DNA from: Catellatospora tritici
GTDB taxonomy: Bacteria > Actinomycetota > Actinomycetes > Mycobacteriales > Micromonosporaceae
Reading direction: 5' to 3'
DNA length: 64,000 nucleotides
NCBI RefSeq assembly: GCF_019083965.1
Contig: NZ_JAHRCY010000033.1
Span: 1 to 64,000 of the forward strand
Each line of letters opens with the position of its first letter. Positions within the stretch are counted from its first letter, which is position 1. The translations under genes were made by a program, and so were the position numbers. Under the pieces are notes generated by a model. That model was not told the DNA's origin. It ran no database searches and worked only from the letters and a program-made list of their open reading frames with translations. Shown one piece after another: positions 1 through 8,231 of this stretch.

Positions 1-54
1 ATCGGGCGTATGTGGGTCCTTGATACGCCCGATTGCCCGGCAACTCGAACGATC
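1..54. repeat. Intergenic palindromic repeat, family A, copy 1 (cut by window edge)
   Basis: The right arm ends in CGATTGCCCGGCAACTCG and matches the right arms of the copies near 9.17, 40.10 and 53.49 kb. The left arm is missing because the window starts inside the element; only the inner ATCGGGCGTAT remains, pairing with ATACGCCCGAT. It lies downstream of the GH16 gene. Confidence 0.8.
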
Positions 55-62
55 ACGGCGTC

Positions 63-95
63 CGGTGGGCGCGGCCGAGAAGACCGCGCCCACCG
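63..95 (-). terminator. Hairpin terminator of the GH16 gene
   Basis: A 12-bp perfect stem (CGGTGGGCGCGG with CCGCGCCCACCG) and an 8-nt loop lie 19 bp beyond the stop codon of the minus-strand GH16 gene. There is no clear U-tract, as is common in high-GC actinomycetes. Confidence 0.7.
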
Positions 96-113
96 TCGCC
101 ACACCGTGTGGGA

Positions 114-1511
114 TCAGTGCCGGAACTGGAACCAGTCGATGTTGACGTAGTCGGCGGGCTGGCCGCTGGTGAAGGTCAGGAAGACCGTGTGCGTGCCGGT
201 CACCGCCCCGACGTTGGCCGGGATGTTCTGCCAGCTCGTCCAGCCGCCGGTGTTGGCGATGGCGAAGCTGCCGATCGGGGCGTTGGACCTGCTGTCTATA
301 CGCACCTCGACCAGGCCGCTCACGCCCCCGGCCGCGCCCGAGGCGGCCCTGGTCACGAAGTCGATCGGGCGGGTCGACCCGAAGTTCACCCCGTCGAACT
401 GCAGCCAGTCACCGTTGGCGATCGCGGTGACGTAGCTGCCGCTGGTGGTGGTGCCCGACTGGGCGTTGCGGCTCTCCGCCTGGATCTGGGCGTACGCGTC
501 GCGGTTGCCGGTCGGCGGCGGGCTCGACGACGGCGACGCGGGCGGCGGCGACGATGGCGGGACCGTGGTGGAGTTGGTGTACACCGCGATGTAGTCCACC
601 CGCATCGGCTGCCCCGACACCGTGCTGCCGGTCGGCGTCGCGCCCCCGGCCAGCGCGTTCGGGAACGCCCCGCCCATGGCCACGTTCAGCAGGATGAAGT
701 AGCCCGCGTGCGAGGTCATCGTCGACCAGTACGACCCGACCTGGCTCTGGTTGACCGTGTGGAACAGCGTCCCGTCCACATACCAGCGCAGCTGCTGGGC
801 GCTCTCGTTGGTCCGGTCCCACTCGAACCGGTACGTGTGGAACGCCGACTGGCAGCTGCTGCCCGGACAGGCGCGGCTCGCGCCGAGGCCGGTCGTCTCG
901 TTGCACGGGCCGCCCGGGTTCACGCCGCAGTGCAGCACGCCCCAGACCGAATTGATCCCGTTGACGTTCTCCATGATGTCGAACTCGCCGATGCCCGGCC
1001 AGTTCCAGTAGTTGCCCCGGTACGGCGCGCCCAGCGCCCAGAACGCGGGCCAGTATCCGGCCGCGCTGGCACCGGTCACGTTGGGCATCTGGATGCGGCC
1101 CTCGATGCGCAGGATGCGTCCGGCGGCGGGCTTGAAGTCCGACCGGACCGACTCGATCCGGCCGGAGGTCCAGCTCGAACCGCTCTTGATCGGAGTGATG
1201 AGCAGGTTGCCCGCCCCGTCCTGACGCAGGTTGGACGTGCTGTTGGTGTACGTCTGCACCTCGCCGGTGCCCCAGTTGGCGGGGCCGCCCGGGTACTGCG
1301 TGCCGGTGTCGACGATCCAGTTGCTCGACGAGGGGAGCGTGTTGTTGGCGCCGTTGAAGTCGTCACTCCAGACCAGCGACCAGCCGGAGGGGGTGGCGGG
1401 CAGGGAGGCCTGAGCGGGCAGTGCGTTGACCGCGCCGAGCGCGGTGACGACCAGGCAGGCAGCGCCCGCCGACAGGGCCGCCCAGCGGCGCCTGGAGATT
1501 CGCATACTCAT
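114..1511 (-). CDS. Secreted GH16 endo-beta-glucanase with C-terminal CBM6-like domain
   Basis: Extracellular hydrolase of beta-1,3 or beta-1,3/1,4-glucan, 465 aa. Residues 1-35 form a signal peptide (RISRRR, hydrophobic core, AQA cleavage site before S36). The GH16 domain spans about 38-315 and carries the family signature GEFDIMEN at 175-182, in which E176 is the expected nucleophile, D178 the assisting acid and E181 the acid/base. A Pro/Ser linker (about 318-338) leads to a CBM6-like carbohydrate-binding domain (about 340-465) ending in VNIDWFQF. The start is fixed by GAGGAG upstream of ATG; a second ATG two codons later is possible. It has its own promoter and a perfect palindromic operator (separate entries), so induction by an oligosaccharide through a LacI-type repressor is likely (inference). 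Exact substrate is not readable from sequence. Confidence 0.93.
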   Translation of the reverse strand: MSMRISRRRWAALSAGAACLVVTALGAVNALPAQASLPATPSGWSLVWSDDFNGANNTLPSSSNWIVDTGTQYPGGPANWGTGEVQTYTNSTSNLRQDGAGNLLITPIKSGSSWTSGRIESVRSDFKPAAGRILRIEGRIQMPNVTGASAAGYWPAFWALGAPYRGNYWNWPGIGEFDIMENVNGINSVWGVLHCGVNPGGPCNETTGLGASRACPGSSCQSAFHTYRFEWDRTNESAQQLRWYVDGTLFHTVNQSQVGSYWSTMTSHAGYFILLNVAMGGAFPNALAGGATPTGSTVSGQPMRVDYIAVYTNSTTVPPSSPPPASPSSSPPPTGNRDAYAQIQAESRNAQSGTTTSGSYVTAIANGDWLQFDGVNFGSTRPIDFVTRAASGAAGGVSGLVEVRIDSRSNAPIGSFAIANTGGWTSWQNIPANVGAVTGTHTVFLTFTSGQPADYVNIDWFQFRH

Positions 1512-1548
1512 CAGGGGGTTCTCCTCGGGGGAGTGTTCAGCCGGGTGT

Positions 1549-1560
1549 GAGAGCGCTCTC
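1549..1560. promoter_or_regulatory. LacI-family-type operator of the GH16 gene
   Basis: Perfect 12-bp palindrome GAGAGCGCTCTC. It shares the GAGCGCTC core with the CebR operator (TGGGAGCGCTCCCA) that controls cellulose and glucan use in Streptomyces. It begins about 10 nt downstream of the -10 hexamer of the GH16 promoter, covering the expected transcription start, a classical repressor position. Confidence 0.7.
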
Positions 1561-1569
1561 TTGGAGAAG

Positions 1570-1599
1570 TACTTAACGCGCTCGCAACAAATAAGTCAA
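1570..1599 (-). promoter_or_regulatory. Promoter of the GH16 gene
   Basis: On the minus strand, -35 TTGACT (1599-1594), an 18-nt spacer and -10 TAAGTA (1575-1570). This is the most canonical housekeeping promoter in the window. It reads into the operator and then the GAGGAG ribosome-binding site. Confidence 0.65.
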
Positions 1600-1627
1600 C
1601 GCCTGTCAATGCCAACCTCGCGGTCAC

Positions 1628-1680
1628 GCTCGCGGTGCGTTGCGCTCGCGGTGCGTTGCGCTCGCGGTGCGTTGCGCTCG
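1628..1680. repeat. 16-bp tandem repeat, about 3.3 copies
   Basis: The unit GCGCTCGCGGTGCGTT repeats exactly at 1642 and 1658, with a partial unit at 1628 and the start of a fourth at 1674. It lies in the divergent gap between the GH16 gene and dgt, next to a family B palindromic repeat. No coding function is evident. Confidence 0.85.
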
Positions 1681-1684
1681 GTCG

Positions 1685-1744
1685 GCAGTTTCGGGGAAAC
1701 TGCACGAATCCGGCCCAAGATTCCAGCACTTTCCCCGAAACTGC
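1685..1744. repeat. Intergenic palindromic repeat, family B, copy 1
   Basis: GCAGTTTCGGGGAAA at 1685-1699 is the exact reverse complement of 1730-1744. The centre contains CAAGATTCCAGCAC. The same layout recurs at 22028-22087 and 56343-56406. Each arm is also nearly self-palindromic (GCAGTTT, then AAACTGC). Confidence 0.85.
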
Positions 1745-1816
1745 AGCCTGGCGTTTGGTCATCCAGCGGACGGGTGGGGTTGGTCCGTCCTATGCGAACG
1801 GGCCTCGGGGGCTGCG

Positions 1817-1822
1817 TACGCT
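1817..1822 (+). promoter_or_regulatory. -10 hexamer of dgt (leaderless)
   Basis: TACGCT followed by only 6 nt and then the ATG of dgt. There is no room for a ribosome-binding site, so the transcript probably starts at or next to the ATG. Confidence 0.55.
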
Positions 1823-1828
1823 TGGTTG

Positions 1829-3046
1829 ATGGTTGATCCCAGCGAGCGGTTCACCCCCGAGCCCGGCAAGGACACCGGTTCCGGGCGCAGCCCGTACGAG
1901 CGCGACCGGGCGCGGGTGCTGCACTCGGCCGGATTCCGGCGCCTGGCCGCCAAAACCCAGGTGCATACGGCGGGCAGCGGCGACTTCCTGCGTACCCGGT
2001 TGACGCACTCGATCGAGGTGGCGCAGATCGCCCGCGAGATGGGCGCCCGCCTGGGCTGCGATCCCGACGTGGTCGACGTGGCCGGGCTGGCCCATGACCT
2101 GGGGCATCCGCCGTTCGGGCACAACGGCGAGGACGCGCTGGACGAGGCGGCGCGGCCCTGGGGCGGCTTCGAGGGCAACGCGCAGACGCTGCGAGTGCTG
2201 GCGCGGCTGGAGGCCAAGGTGGAGGGTGCCGGGCTGAACCTGACCCGGGCCTCACTGGATGCGACCTGCAAGTATCCGTGGCCGCGCCGCGAGGGCACCC
2301 GCAAGTTCGGCGTGTACGCCGACGACCGCCCCGTCTTCGACTGGGTCCGCCTGGGTGCCCCCGACGCCGACCGGCGCTGCCTGGAGGCGCAGGTCATGGA
2401 CTGGTCAGACGACGTCGCGTACTCGGTGCACGACGTGGAGGACGGGTTCTTCTCCAACTTCATCTCGCTGCAGCCGCTGTTGACCGACGCCGACGAGCGG
2501 GCCGCACTCTGCGCCGATGTGGCGAAGGTGTATTCGTCGGAGTCGACGGCCACGCTGGCCGAGGCGCTGGTCGAGCTGCTGGCTGATCCGGCGGTGGCGC
2601 CGCTGGCGGGCTACGACGGGTCGTACCGCGCGCAGATCGCGCTCAAGGCCTGCACCAGCGCGCTGACCGGCCGTTTCGTCGCCGCCGCGCTGGACGCCAC
2701 CCGGGAGAAGTACGGCGACGGCCCGCTGCGCCGCTACGACGCCGACCTGATCGTGCCCAGTACCGCCCGCATCCGCTGCGCCCTGCTCAAGGGCATCGCA
2801 CTGCGGTACGTGATGCGCCGTCGGGGCATGGAGCCCTGGTACACGCGGCAGCGCGAGATCCTGACCGAACTGGTCGCGGTGCTGGCCGAGCGGGCACCCG
2901 ACGAGCTCGACCCGATGTTCGCGCCGCTGTGGCGCGAGGCTCCCGACGACGCGACCCGCTGGCGCGTCATCATCGACCAGGTCGCCTCCCTGACCGACCC
3001 CGCCGCCCAGTCCTGGCACCACCGCCTGACCAGTATCGGCTCCTGA
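1829..3046 (+). CDS. dgt: Deoxyguanosinetriphosphate triphosphohydrolase-like protein (dGTPase)
   Basis: Hydrolyses dGTP or other dNTPs to the nucleoside and triphosphate, limiting dNTP pools. The 405-aa protein has the HD metal site: RTRLTHS with H60, then GLAHDLGHPPFGHNGE with H89-D90 and H93, and a later MDWSDD. The N-terminal stretch RSPYERDRARVLHSAGFRRL is typical of bacterial Dgt. Start ATG 1829 (MVDPSERF) is chosen because the conserved region begins about 20 residues later and a TACGCT hexamer lies 6 nt upstream; an upstream GTG-type extension runs into the repeats and is unlikely. It is followed by dnaG 80 bp downstream, the usual actinobacterial order. Confidence 0.92.
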   Translation: MVDPSERFTPEPGKDTGSGRSPYERDRARVLHSAGFRRLAAKTQVHTAGSGDFLRTRLTHSIEVAQIAREMGARLGCDPDVVDVAGLAHDLGHPPFGHNGEDALDEAARPWGGFEGNAQTLRVLARLEAKVEGAGLNLTRASLDATCKYPWPRREGTRKFGVYADDRPVFDWVRLGAPDADRRCLEAQVMDWSDDVAYSVHDVEDGFFSNFISLQPLLTDADERAALCADVAKVYSSESTATLAEALVELLADPAVAPLAGYDGSYRAQIALKACTSALTGRFVAAALDATREKYGDGPLRRYDADLIVPSTARIRCALLKGIALRYVMRRRGMEPWYTRQREILTELVAVLAERAPDELDPMFAPLWREAPDDATRWRVIIDQVASLTDPAAQSWHHRLTSIGS

Positions 3047-3112
3047 GCCTCCCGAGGTGGGGTGGGCCACGTCGGGGCGGGATCGGTCGTGCGAGGCGTC
3101 GGCGGGGACTGG

Positions 3113-3118
3113 CAGGAT
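3113..3118 (+). promoter_or_regulatory. -10 hexamer of dnaG (leaderless)
   Basis: CAGGAT, then 7 nt, then the ATG of dnaG. The same arrangement (CAGGAT plus 6 nt) recurs at 55087. Confidence 0.45.
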
Positions 3119-3125
3119 GTAGCGC

Positions 3126-4973
3126 ATGGCTGGGGGACGCGTTCGAGACGAGGACATCGCGCTGGTACGCGAGCGCAGTTCGATCGTGGACGTCGCCGGT
3201 GAGCAGGTCACCCTCAAGAACGCCGGTGGCGGCAACCTGAAGGGCCTGTGCCCGTTCCACGACGAGAAGACCCCGTCGTTCACCGTGTCCCAGGGCCGCA
3301 ACGTGTGGTTCTGCCACGGCTGCGGCGAGGGCGGCGACGTGATCAACTTCGTCCAGAAGATCGATCACCTGACCTTCATCGAGGCCGTCGAGCGACTGGC
3401 CGACCGTGCGGGCATCCAGCTGCGGCGGATCGAGGGCGGCCCGGCCGTGGCGCGTCCGCAGCAGGGTCAGCGCCAGCGCCTGGTCGCGGCGCACGCCGCC
3501 GCCGCCGAGTTCTACGCCGAACAGCTGCTCACGCCGGGCGCGCGGGCGGCGCGGGAGTTTCTGGCCCAGCGCGGCTTCGACCGCGACGCCGCGCAGCGGT
3601 ATGGCTGCGGCTTCGCCCCGGCCGACTGGGACCTGCTGACCAAGCACCTGCGTGGGCGCGGTTTCGGCAACGCCGAGCTGGAGACCGCGGGCCTGGCCCG
3701 CCCGGCGCGCTCGGGCAGCATGGTGGACCGGTTCCGGCGGCGGCTGCTGTGGCCGATCCGGGACGTCTCCGGTGACGTGATCGGGTTCGGCGCGCGCAAG
3801 CTGTTCGACGACGACGACGGCCCGAAGTACCTGAACACCCCCGAGACGCCGCTGTACAAGAAGTCGCACGTGCTCTACGGCATCGACCTGGCCAAGCGGG
3901 ACATCGCCCGGCAGGGGCGGGCGGTGATCGTCGAGGGGTACACCGATGTCATGGCCTGCCACCTCGCGGGCGTGACCACCGCGGTGGCGACCTGCGGCAC
4001 CTCGTTCGGCACGGACCACATCGGGGTGCTGCGACGGCTGCTGCTGGACACCGACACCTTCGCCGGGGAGATCATCTTCACCTTCGACGGCGACGCGGCC
4101 GGGCAGAAGGCGGCGCTGCGGGCCTTCGGCGACGACCAGCGGTTCGTCGGGCAGACGTTCATCGCGGTCAGCCCCGACAGCATGGACCCGTGCGAGCTGC
4201 GCCTGGCAAAGGGCGAGCTGGCCGTGCGCGACCTGGTCGCCAGCCGCGAGCCGCTGATCTCCTTCGCGCTGCGCTCGACCCTGGCCCGCTACGACCTGGA
4301 CACGGTGGAGGGTCGGGTCGCGGCGCTGCGCGCCACCGCCCCGATGGTCGCCAAGATCAAGGACAGATCACTGCTCACCGGGTATGCCCAGAAGCTCGCC
4401 GGCGACCTCGGCGTCGACGTCGACCAGGTGCGTACGGCGGTCCGCAACGCGTCCAGCGACAACCCCGCCCCCGCGCCGCGCCCGGCGACCCCCGCGCCCG
4501 ACAACCCGCGCCTGGTGGTCGAGCGTGAGGCGATCAAGCTCGCCATCCAGAATCCGGTGCTGGCCGGGCCGGTCTTCGACGCGGTCGACGAGACCCACTA
4601 CGCGCATCCGCCGTACCAGGCCGTCCGTGCCGCGATCGCCGCCGCCGGCGGGGCCAGCGCGGGCGTCGCCGGGCCGGGCTGGGTCAACGCCGTCCGCGAC
4701 GCGTGCCCCGATCTCGCCGCGCAGATGCTGGTGCTGGAGCTGGCGGTCGAGCCGGTGCGCTACGACGGCGAGCCCGACTCGGCGTACCTGCACGTGGTGC
4801 TGGCCCGGCTGCAGCTGGCGATGCTCAACCAGCGCATCGGCGAGGTCAAGTCGAAGCTGCAGCGGATCAACCCGGTCACCGAGGCCGACGCCTACCGCGC
4901 CCGGTTCACCGAGCTCGTCGCCCTGGAACAGCATTCCCGGGCCCTGAAAGAGAAGGCCGCGGGAGGGCTGTGA
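3126..4973 (+). CDS. dnaG: DNA primase
   Basis: Synthesises RNA primers at the replication fork, 615 aa. An N-terminal zinc ribbon has C42, H45, C63 and C66 (LCPFHDEKTPSF, then WFCHGCGEGGD). The RNA polymerase core follows (about 120-260), then the Toprim fold with VIVEGYTDVM (about 267-276) and FDGDAAG (about 319-325), the acidic residues that bind metal. The C-terminal part (about 460-615) is the DnaB helicase-interacting domain. Length fits actinobacterial DnaG. Its TGA overlaps the ATG of the next gene by one base (TGATG), so the two are co-translated. Confidence 0.97.
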   Translation: MAGGRVRDEDIALVRERSSIVDVAGEQVTLKNAGGGNLKGLCPFHDEKTPSFTVSQGRNVWFCHGCGEGGDVINFVQKIDHLTFIEAVERLADRAGIQLRRIEGGPAVARPQQGQRQRLVAAHAAAAEFYAEQLLTPGARAAREFLAQRGFDRDAAQRYGCGFAPADWDLLTKHLRGRGFGNAELETAGLARPARSGSMVDRFRRRLLWPIRDVSGDVIGFGARKLFDDDDGPKYLNTPETPLYKKSHVLYGIDLAKRDIARQGRAVIVEGYTDVMACHLAGVTTAVATCGTSFGTDHIGVLRRLLLDTDTFAGEIIFTFDGDAAGQKAALRAFGDDQRFVGQTFIAVSPDSMDPCELRLAKGELAVRDLVASREPLISFALRSTLARYDLDTVEGRVAALRATAPMVAKIKDRSLLTGYAQKLAGDLGVDVDQVRTAVRNASSDNPAPAPRPATPAPDNPRLVVEREAIKLAIQNPVLAGPVFDAVDETHYAHPPYQAVRAAIAAAGGASAGVAGPGWVNAVRDACPDLAAQMLVLELAVEPVRYDGEPDSAYLHVVLARLQLAMLNQRIGEVKSKLQRINPVTEADAYRARFTELVALEQHSRALKEKAAGGL

Positions 4974-5482
4974 TGGCGTTTTCACTGTTCAAGGGTCGAC
5001 GGGTGCTGCCCGTGGAGCGCCGCCCGGCGCTGGAGCGCGACGAGCGGGTGCTGGCGTGGGCGCCCTCGGGCGACGAAACCGTCGTGGCCACCAACCTCGG
5101 CCTGTGGTGGGACGGGGAGCGCGTCGGCTGGCACCGTATCGACAAGGCGGCCTGGGACGGCACGGTCCTGGCGATCACTCCGGCGACGGTCGTCGCCGAG
5201 CGGGCGGGGTACGAGGTCGTCGCCGACGCGCCGCCCGTACGGCTGCCGCTGACCGACCCCGACCACCTGCCGCACCAGGTGCAGCTGCGGGTGACCAACT
5301 CGGTGCGCTACCCGCTGCACCACGAGGTGCCCGGCGGCGGCCTGTGGGTCTTCGCCCGGCGGGTGCCCGGCCAGGACGGCCTGGCCTGGACGGTTCGCTA
5401 CGACGAGGGCACCGATCCGGACAACCCGGCGGTGGTCGCCGCCACCGACCAGCTCGTCGCGGCGGCGCGCAACGATCTATGA
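4973..5482 (+). CDS. Conserved hypothetical protein downstream of dnaG
   Basis: 169-aa soluble protein with no membrane segment and no recognised catalytic motif. It begins MAFSLFKGRRVLPVE and contains a tryptophan-rich stretch (LGLWWDGERVGWHRI) reminiscent of beta-strand repeats. It overlaps the dnaG stop codon (TGATG) and so is probably translationally coupled. From memory, proteins of this kind often follow dgt-dnaG in actinomycetes. The function is unknown. Confidence 0.8.
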   Translation: MAFSLFKGRRVLPVERRPALERDERVLAWAPSGDETVVATNLGLWWDGERVGWHRIDKAAWDGTVLAITPATVVAERAGYEVVADAPPVRLPLTDPDHLPHQVQLRVTNSVRYPLHHEVPGGGLWVFARRVPGQDGLAWTVRYDEGTDPDNPAVVAATDQLVAAARNDL

Positions 5483-5520
5483 ACTGGTAAAACCGTTGCG
5501 AACTTGTCGGCCGGTGCCGA

Positions 5521-5526
5521 TAGGGT
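5521..5526 (+). promoter_or_regulatory. -10 hexamer of the ABC-2 operon (leaderless)
   Basis: TAGGGT, then 7 nt, then GTG 5534. Supports the GTG at 5534 rather than an earlier in-frame start. Confidence 0.5.
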
Positions 5527-5533
5527 CGCCGAC

Positions 5534-6475
5534 GTGACAGAGCAAGCCGCCAGGCCACCCATGATCTACGCCCGCAACCTGGTGAAACGCTTCGGTGAGT
5601 TCACCGCCGTCGACGGCATCGACCTGGAGGTGGCGCCCGGGGAGGCGTTCGGCTTCCTCGGCCCCAACGGGGCGGGCAAGTCGTCGACCATGCGCATGAT
5701 CGGCTGCGTCTCCCACCCGACCAGCGGTGAGCTGCGCATCCTCGGCATGGACCCGGTGGGCGAGGGCTCGAAGATCCGCGCCCGGCTGGGCGTGTGCCCG
5801 CAGACGGACAACCTCGACCCCGACCTCACCGTCTTCGAGAACCTGACCACGTATGCGCGCTACTTCGGCATCCCGCGCGCCGAGGGCCGTCGCCGCGCCG
5901 CCGAGCTGCTGGAGTTCGTGCAGCTGACCGAGAAGGCGACCAGCACCGTCGAGCCGCTGTCGGGCGGCATGAAGCGGCGCCTGTCCATCGCCCGCGCGAT
6001 GATCAACGAGCCCGACCTGGTGCTGCTCGACGAGCCCACCACCGGCCTGGACCCGCAGGCGCGGCACCTGCTCTGGGAGCGGCTGTTCCGGCTCAAACAG
6101 CGCGGGGTCACCCTGGTGCTGACCACGCACTACATGGACGAGGCCGAGCAGCTGTGCGACCGGCTCGTGGTCATGGACGGCGGGAAGATCGTCGCCGAGG
6201 GCTCGCCCCGGCACCTGATCGAGACCCACTCCACCCGCGAGGTCGTCGAGCTGCGCTTCGGCGAGGAGACCCCCGCGTCATACGTGGAGAAGCTGGCCGG
6301 GATCGGCGAGCGGCTCGACCCGCTGCCCGACCGGCTGCTGCTGTACAGCGCCGACGGCGACGCCGCGGTCAACGAGGTGCACCGACGCGGCTTCACCCCG
6401 TCCAGCGTGCTGGTGCGCCGCTCGACGCTGGAGGACGTGTTCCTCATCCTCACCGGCCGGACGCTGGTCGACTGA
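5534..6475 (+). CDS. ABC transporter ATP-binding protein (DrrA/NodI type)
   Basis: Cytoplasmic ATPase of an ABC-2 type exporter, 313 aa. It shows Walker A GPNGAGKSS, a Q-loop (VCPQTDNLDPDLT), the signature LSGGMKRRLS, Walker B LVLLDEPTTGLDP and the H-loop TTHYMDEAE. The C-terminal 90 residues match the DrrA/NodI regulatory extension, ending SSVLVRRSTLEDVFLILTGR. GTG 5534 is chosen on the leaderless promoter. It overlaps the downstream permease (TGATG) and forms a three-gene operon with two permeases. Substrate is unknown; drugs, polysaccharides or lipids are all possible for the family. Confidence 0.93.
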   Translation: MTEQAARPPMIYARNLVKRFGEFTAVDGIDLEVAPGEAFGFLGPNGAGKSSTMRMIGCVSHPTSGELRILGMDPVGEGSKIRARLGVCPQTDNLDPDLTVFENLTTYARYFGIPRAEGRRRAAELLEFVQLTEKATSTVEPLSGGMKRRLSIARAMINEPDLVLLDEPTTGLDPQARHLLWERLFRLKQRGVTLVLTTHYMDEAEQLCDRLVVMDGGKIVAEGSPRHLIETHSTREVVELRFGEETPASYVEKLAGIGERLDPLPDRLLLYSADGDAAVNEVHRRGFTPSSVLVRRSTLEDVFLILTGRTLVD

Positions 6476-7230
6476 TGGGCGGCACGTTCGCGGTGCTGGA
6501 ACGGCACCTGACCCTCTACCGGCGGCTGTGGCAGGCGTCGGTCTTCTCCTCGTTCATCCTGCCGATCCTGTTCGTGGTCAGCATCGGCATCGGCGTCGGC
6601 GGCTACGTCAACGACGTCGACGGGGTGAGCTACCTGGACTGGATCGTGCCGGGCGTGCTCGCCTCGACCGCGTTCCAGCAGGCCGTCGGCGAGTCGACCT
6701 TCTCCGTGCTGGGCGACTTCAAGTGGGTGCGCGGCTATCACGCCATGCGGGCCACGCCGGTGCGCATCGCCGACATGGTCGCGGGCTGGCTGCTCTACAT
6801 CGTGTTCCGGGTGCTGCTGGGCGCGATCGCGTTCCTGGCGGTCAGTGCGGCGTTCGGGGCGATCCACTCGGCCTGGGTGGTGGTCACGCCGCTGGTGTGC
6901 GCGCTGCTGGCGGTGGCCGTGGCCGCGCCGACCATCGCGTTCTCGGCCCGGATCGAGAACGACAGCTGGTTCGCGATGCTGTTCCGGTTCGTGGTCATCC
7001 CGTCGACGCTGTTCGCCGGGGTGTTCTTCCCGGTGTCGCAGCTGCCCGAGGCGCTGCGGGTGCTGGCGTACGCGTCGCCGCTGTGGCACGCGGTGGAGCT
7101 GTGCCGGTCGGCCACGCTGGGTGTCGCGCCGCCCTGGCCGATCTGGGCACACCTGAGCTACCTGCTGCTGTGGGCGGCCGGCGGCAGCCTGCTGGCGTAC
7201 GCGTCGTACCGGCGTCGGCTGAAGGACTGA
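6475..7230 (+). CDS. ABC-2 type transporter permease
   Basis: Membrane subunit partnered with the ATPase it overlaps by one base. 251 aa with about six hydrophobic segments: FILPILFVVSIGIGVGG near the N-terminus, then segments near 105, 140, 175 and 230. The motif FAGVFFPVSQLPEALRVLAYASPLWHAVEL near the C-terminus is typical of NodJ/DrrB-like permeases. A second, related permease follows 11 bp later, so the pair may form a heterodimer (inference). Confidence 0.9.
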   Translation: MGGTFAVLERHLTLYRRLWQASVFSSFILPILFVVSIGIGVGGYVNDVDGVSYLDWIVPGVLASTAFQQAVGESTFSVLGDFKWVRGYHAMRATPVRIADMVAGWLLYIVFRVLLGAIAFLAVSAAFGAIHSAWVVVTPLVCALLAVAVAAPTIAFSARIENDSWFAMLFRFVVIPSTLFAGVFFPVSQLPEALRVLAYASPLWHAVELCRSATLGVAPPWPIWAHLSYLLLWAAGGSLLAYASYRRRLKD

Positions 7231-7241
7231 GGGGTAAGCAC

Positions 7242-8063
7242 ATGGTCACCACGTATGCCGTGACGCGGGCCGCCCGCGAAGGTCTGGTCTCGCCATCACG
7301 GATCTTCTCGGTCATCAACCGCAACGTCGGGGCGCTGCGCTCCGGCCCCGCCTACTGGCTGGTGCTGGCGTCGGGCTTCTTCGAGCCCGTGCTCTACCTG
7401 CTGTCGATCGGCGTCGGGGTCGGCGCACTGGTCGGTGACCTGACGCTGAAGAACGGCCAGGTCATGCCGTACGCCACCTTCGTCGCTCCGGCGATGCTGG
7501 CGGTGGCGGCGATGTCGGGCGCCCTGTCGGAGACGACCTTCAACTTCTTCTTCAAATTCAAGTACGCCAAGACGTACGACGGCATGCTGGCCACCCCGCT
7601 GCGGCCGATGGAGATCGCGCTCGGCGAGCTGGTCTGGGCCATCACCCGCGGCTCGATGTACACCGGCGCGTTCCTGGTCCTCATGGTGATCCTCGGGCTG
7701 ACCACGGTGCCGCTGGCGCTGCTGGCCTTCCCGGCCACGATGCTGATCGGGCTGGCCTTCGGCGGGGTCGGCATGGCCGTCAGCACGTTCGTGCGCGGCT
7801 GGCAGGATTTCGACCTGATCAACGCCGGGCAGTTCTCGCTGTTCCTGTTCTCGGGCACCTTCTCGCCGGTGCAGAACTACCCGCTGCCGGTCGAGGTGCT
7901 GATCGCGCTCACCCCGCTGTACCACGCGGTCGAGCTGATCCGGGGCATCACCACCGGCACGTTCGCCTGGTCGATGCTGCTGAACGTGGCCTACCTGCTG
8001 GTGATGTTCACCATCGGGCTGTGGGTGGCCGGACGGCGGATGACCTCGGTGCTGTGCCGCTGA
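7242..8063 (+). CDS. ABC-2 type transporter permease, second subunit
   Basis: 273-aa membrane protein with about six hydrophobic segments and the same C-terminal signature as its neighbour (LFSGTFSPVQNYPLPVEVLIALTPLYHAVELIRG). An N-terminal cytoplasmic stretch of about 35 residues precedes the first segment. It starts with ATG, 11 bp after the previous stop, behind AGGGGTAAG. A hairpin terminator 16 bp beyond the stop ends the operon. Confidence 0.9.
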   Translation: MVTTYAVTRAAREGLVSPSRIFSVINRNVGALRSGPAYWLVLASGFFEPVLYLLSIGVGVGALVGDLTLKNGQVMPYATFVAPAMLAVAAMSGALSETTFNFFFKFKYAKTYDGMLATPLRPMEIALGELVWAITRGSMYTGAFLVLMVILGLTTVPLALLAFPATMLIGLAFGGVGMAVSTFVRGWQDFDLINAGQFSLFLFSGTFSPVQNYPLPVEVLIALTPLYHAVELIRGITTGTFAWSMLLNVAYLLVMFTIGLWVAGRRMTSVLCR

Positions 8064-8078
8064 CCCTGACCGGGTGAA

Positions 8079-8110
8079 AGGGCCGCTCCCGCCCGTGCTG
8101 GAGCGGCCCT
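8079..8110 (+). terminator. Hairpin terminator of the ABC-2 operon
   Basis: AGGGCCGCTCC and GGAGCGGCCCT form an 11-bp perfect stem with a 10-nt loop, followed by CTTGACG. Confidence 0.8.
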
Positions 8111-8119
8111 CTTGACGTG

Positions 8120-8157
8120 AATGAGAAGATGAGCGAGATCAAGTTCACCGTCTCATT
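8120..8157. promoter_or_regulatory. Inverted repeat upstream of the 8.2-kb gene
   Basis: AATGAGA and TCTCATT are separated by 24 bp in an unusually A+T-rich stretch, just before the -35 box of the next promoter. It could be an activator or repressor site; no family is assigned. Confidence 0.3.
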
Positions 8158-8170
8158 AGCTACCCTCTAT

Positions 8171-8199
8171 TTGTCTGATGTGGATCAGGCGAGTACTTT
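8171..8199 (+). promoter_or_regulatory. Promoter of the 8.2-kb hypothetical gene
   Basis: -35 TTGTCT (8171-8176), a 17-nt spacer and -10 TACTTT (8194-8199). The GGAGG ribosome-binding site follows at 8221. Confidence 0.5.
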
Positions 8200-8231
8200 C
8201 TCGGCAACACCGCGCCGTGCGGAGGTGACCG

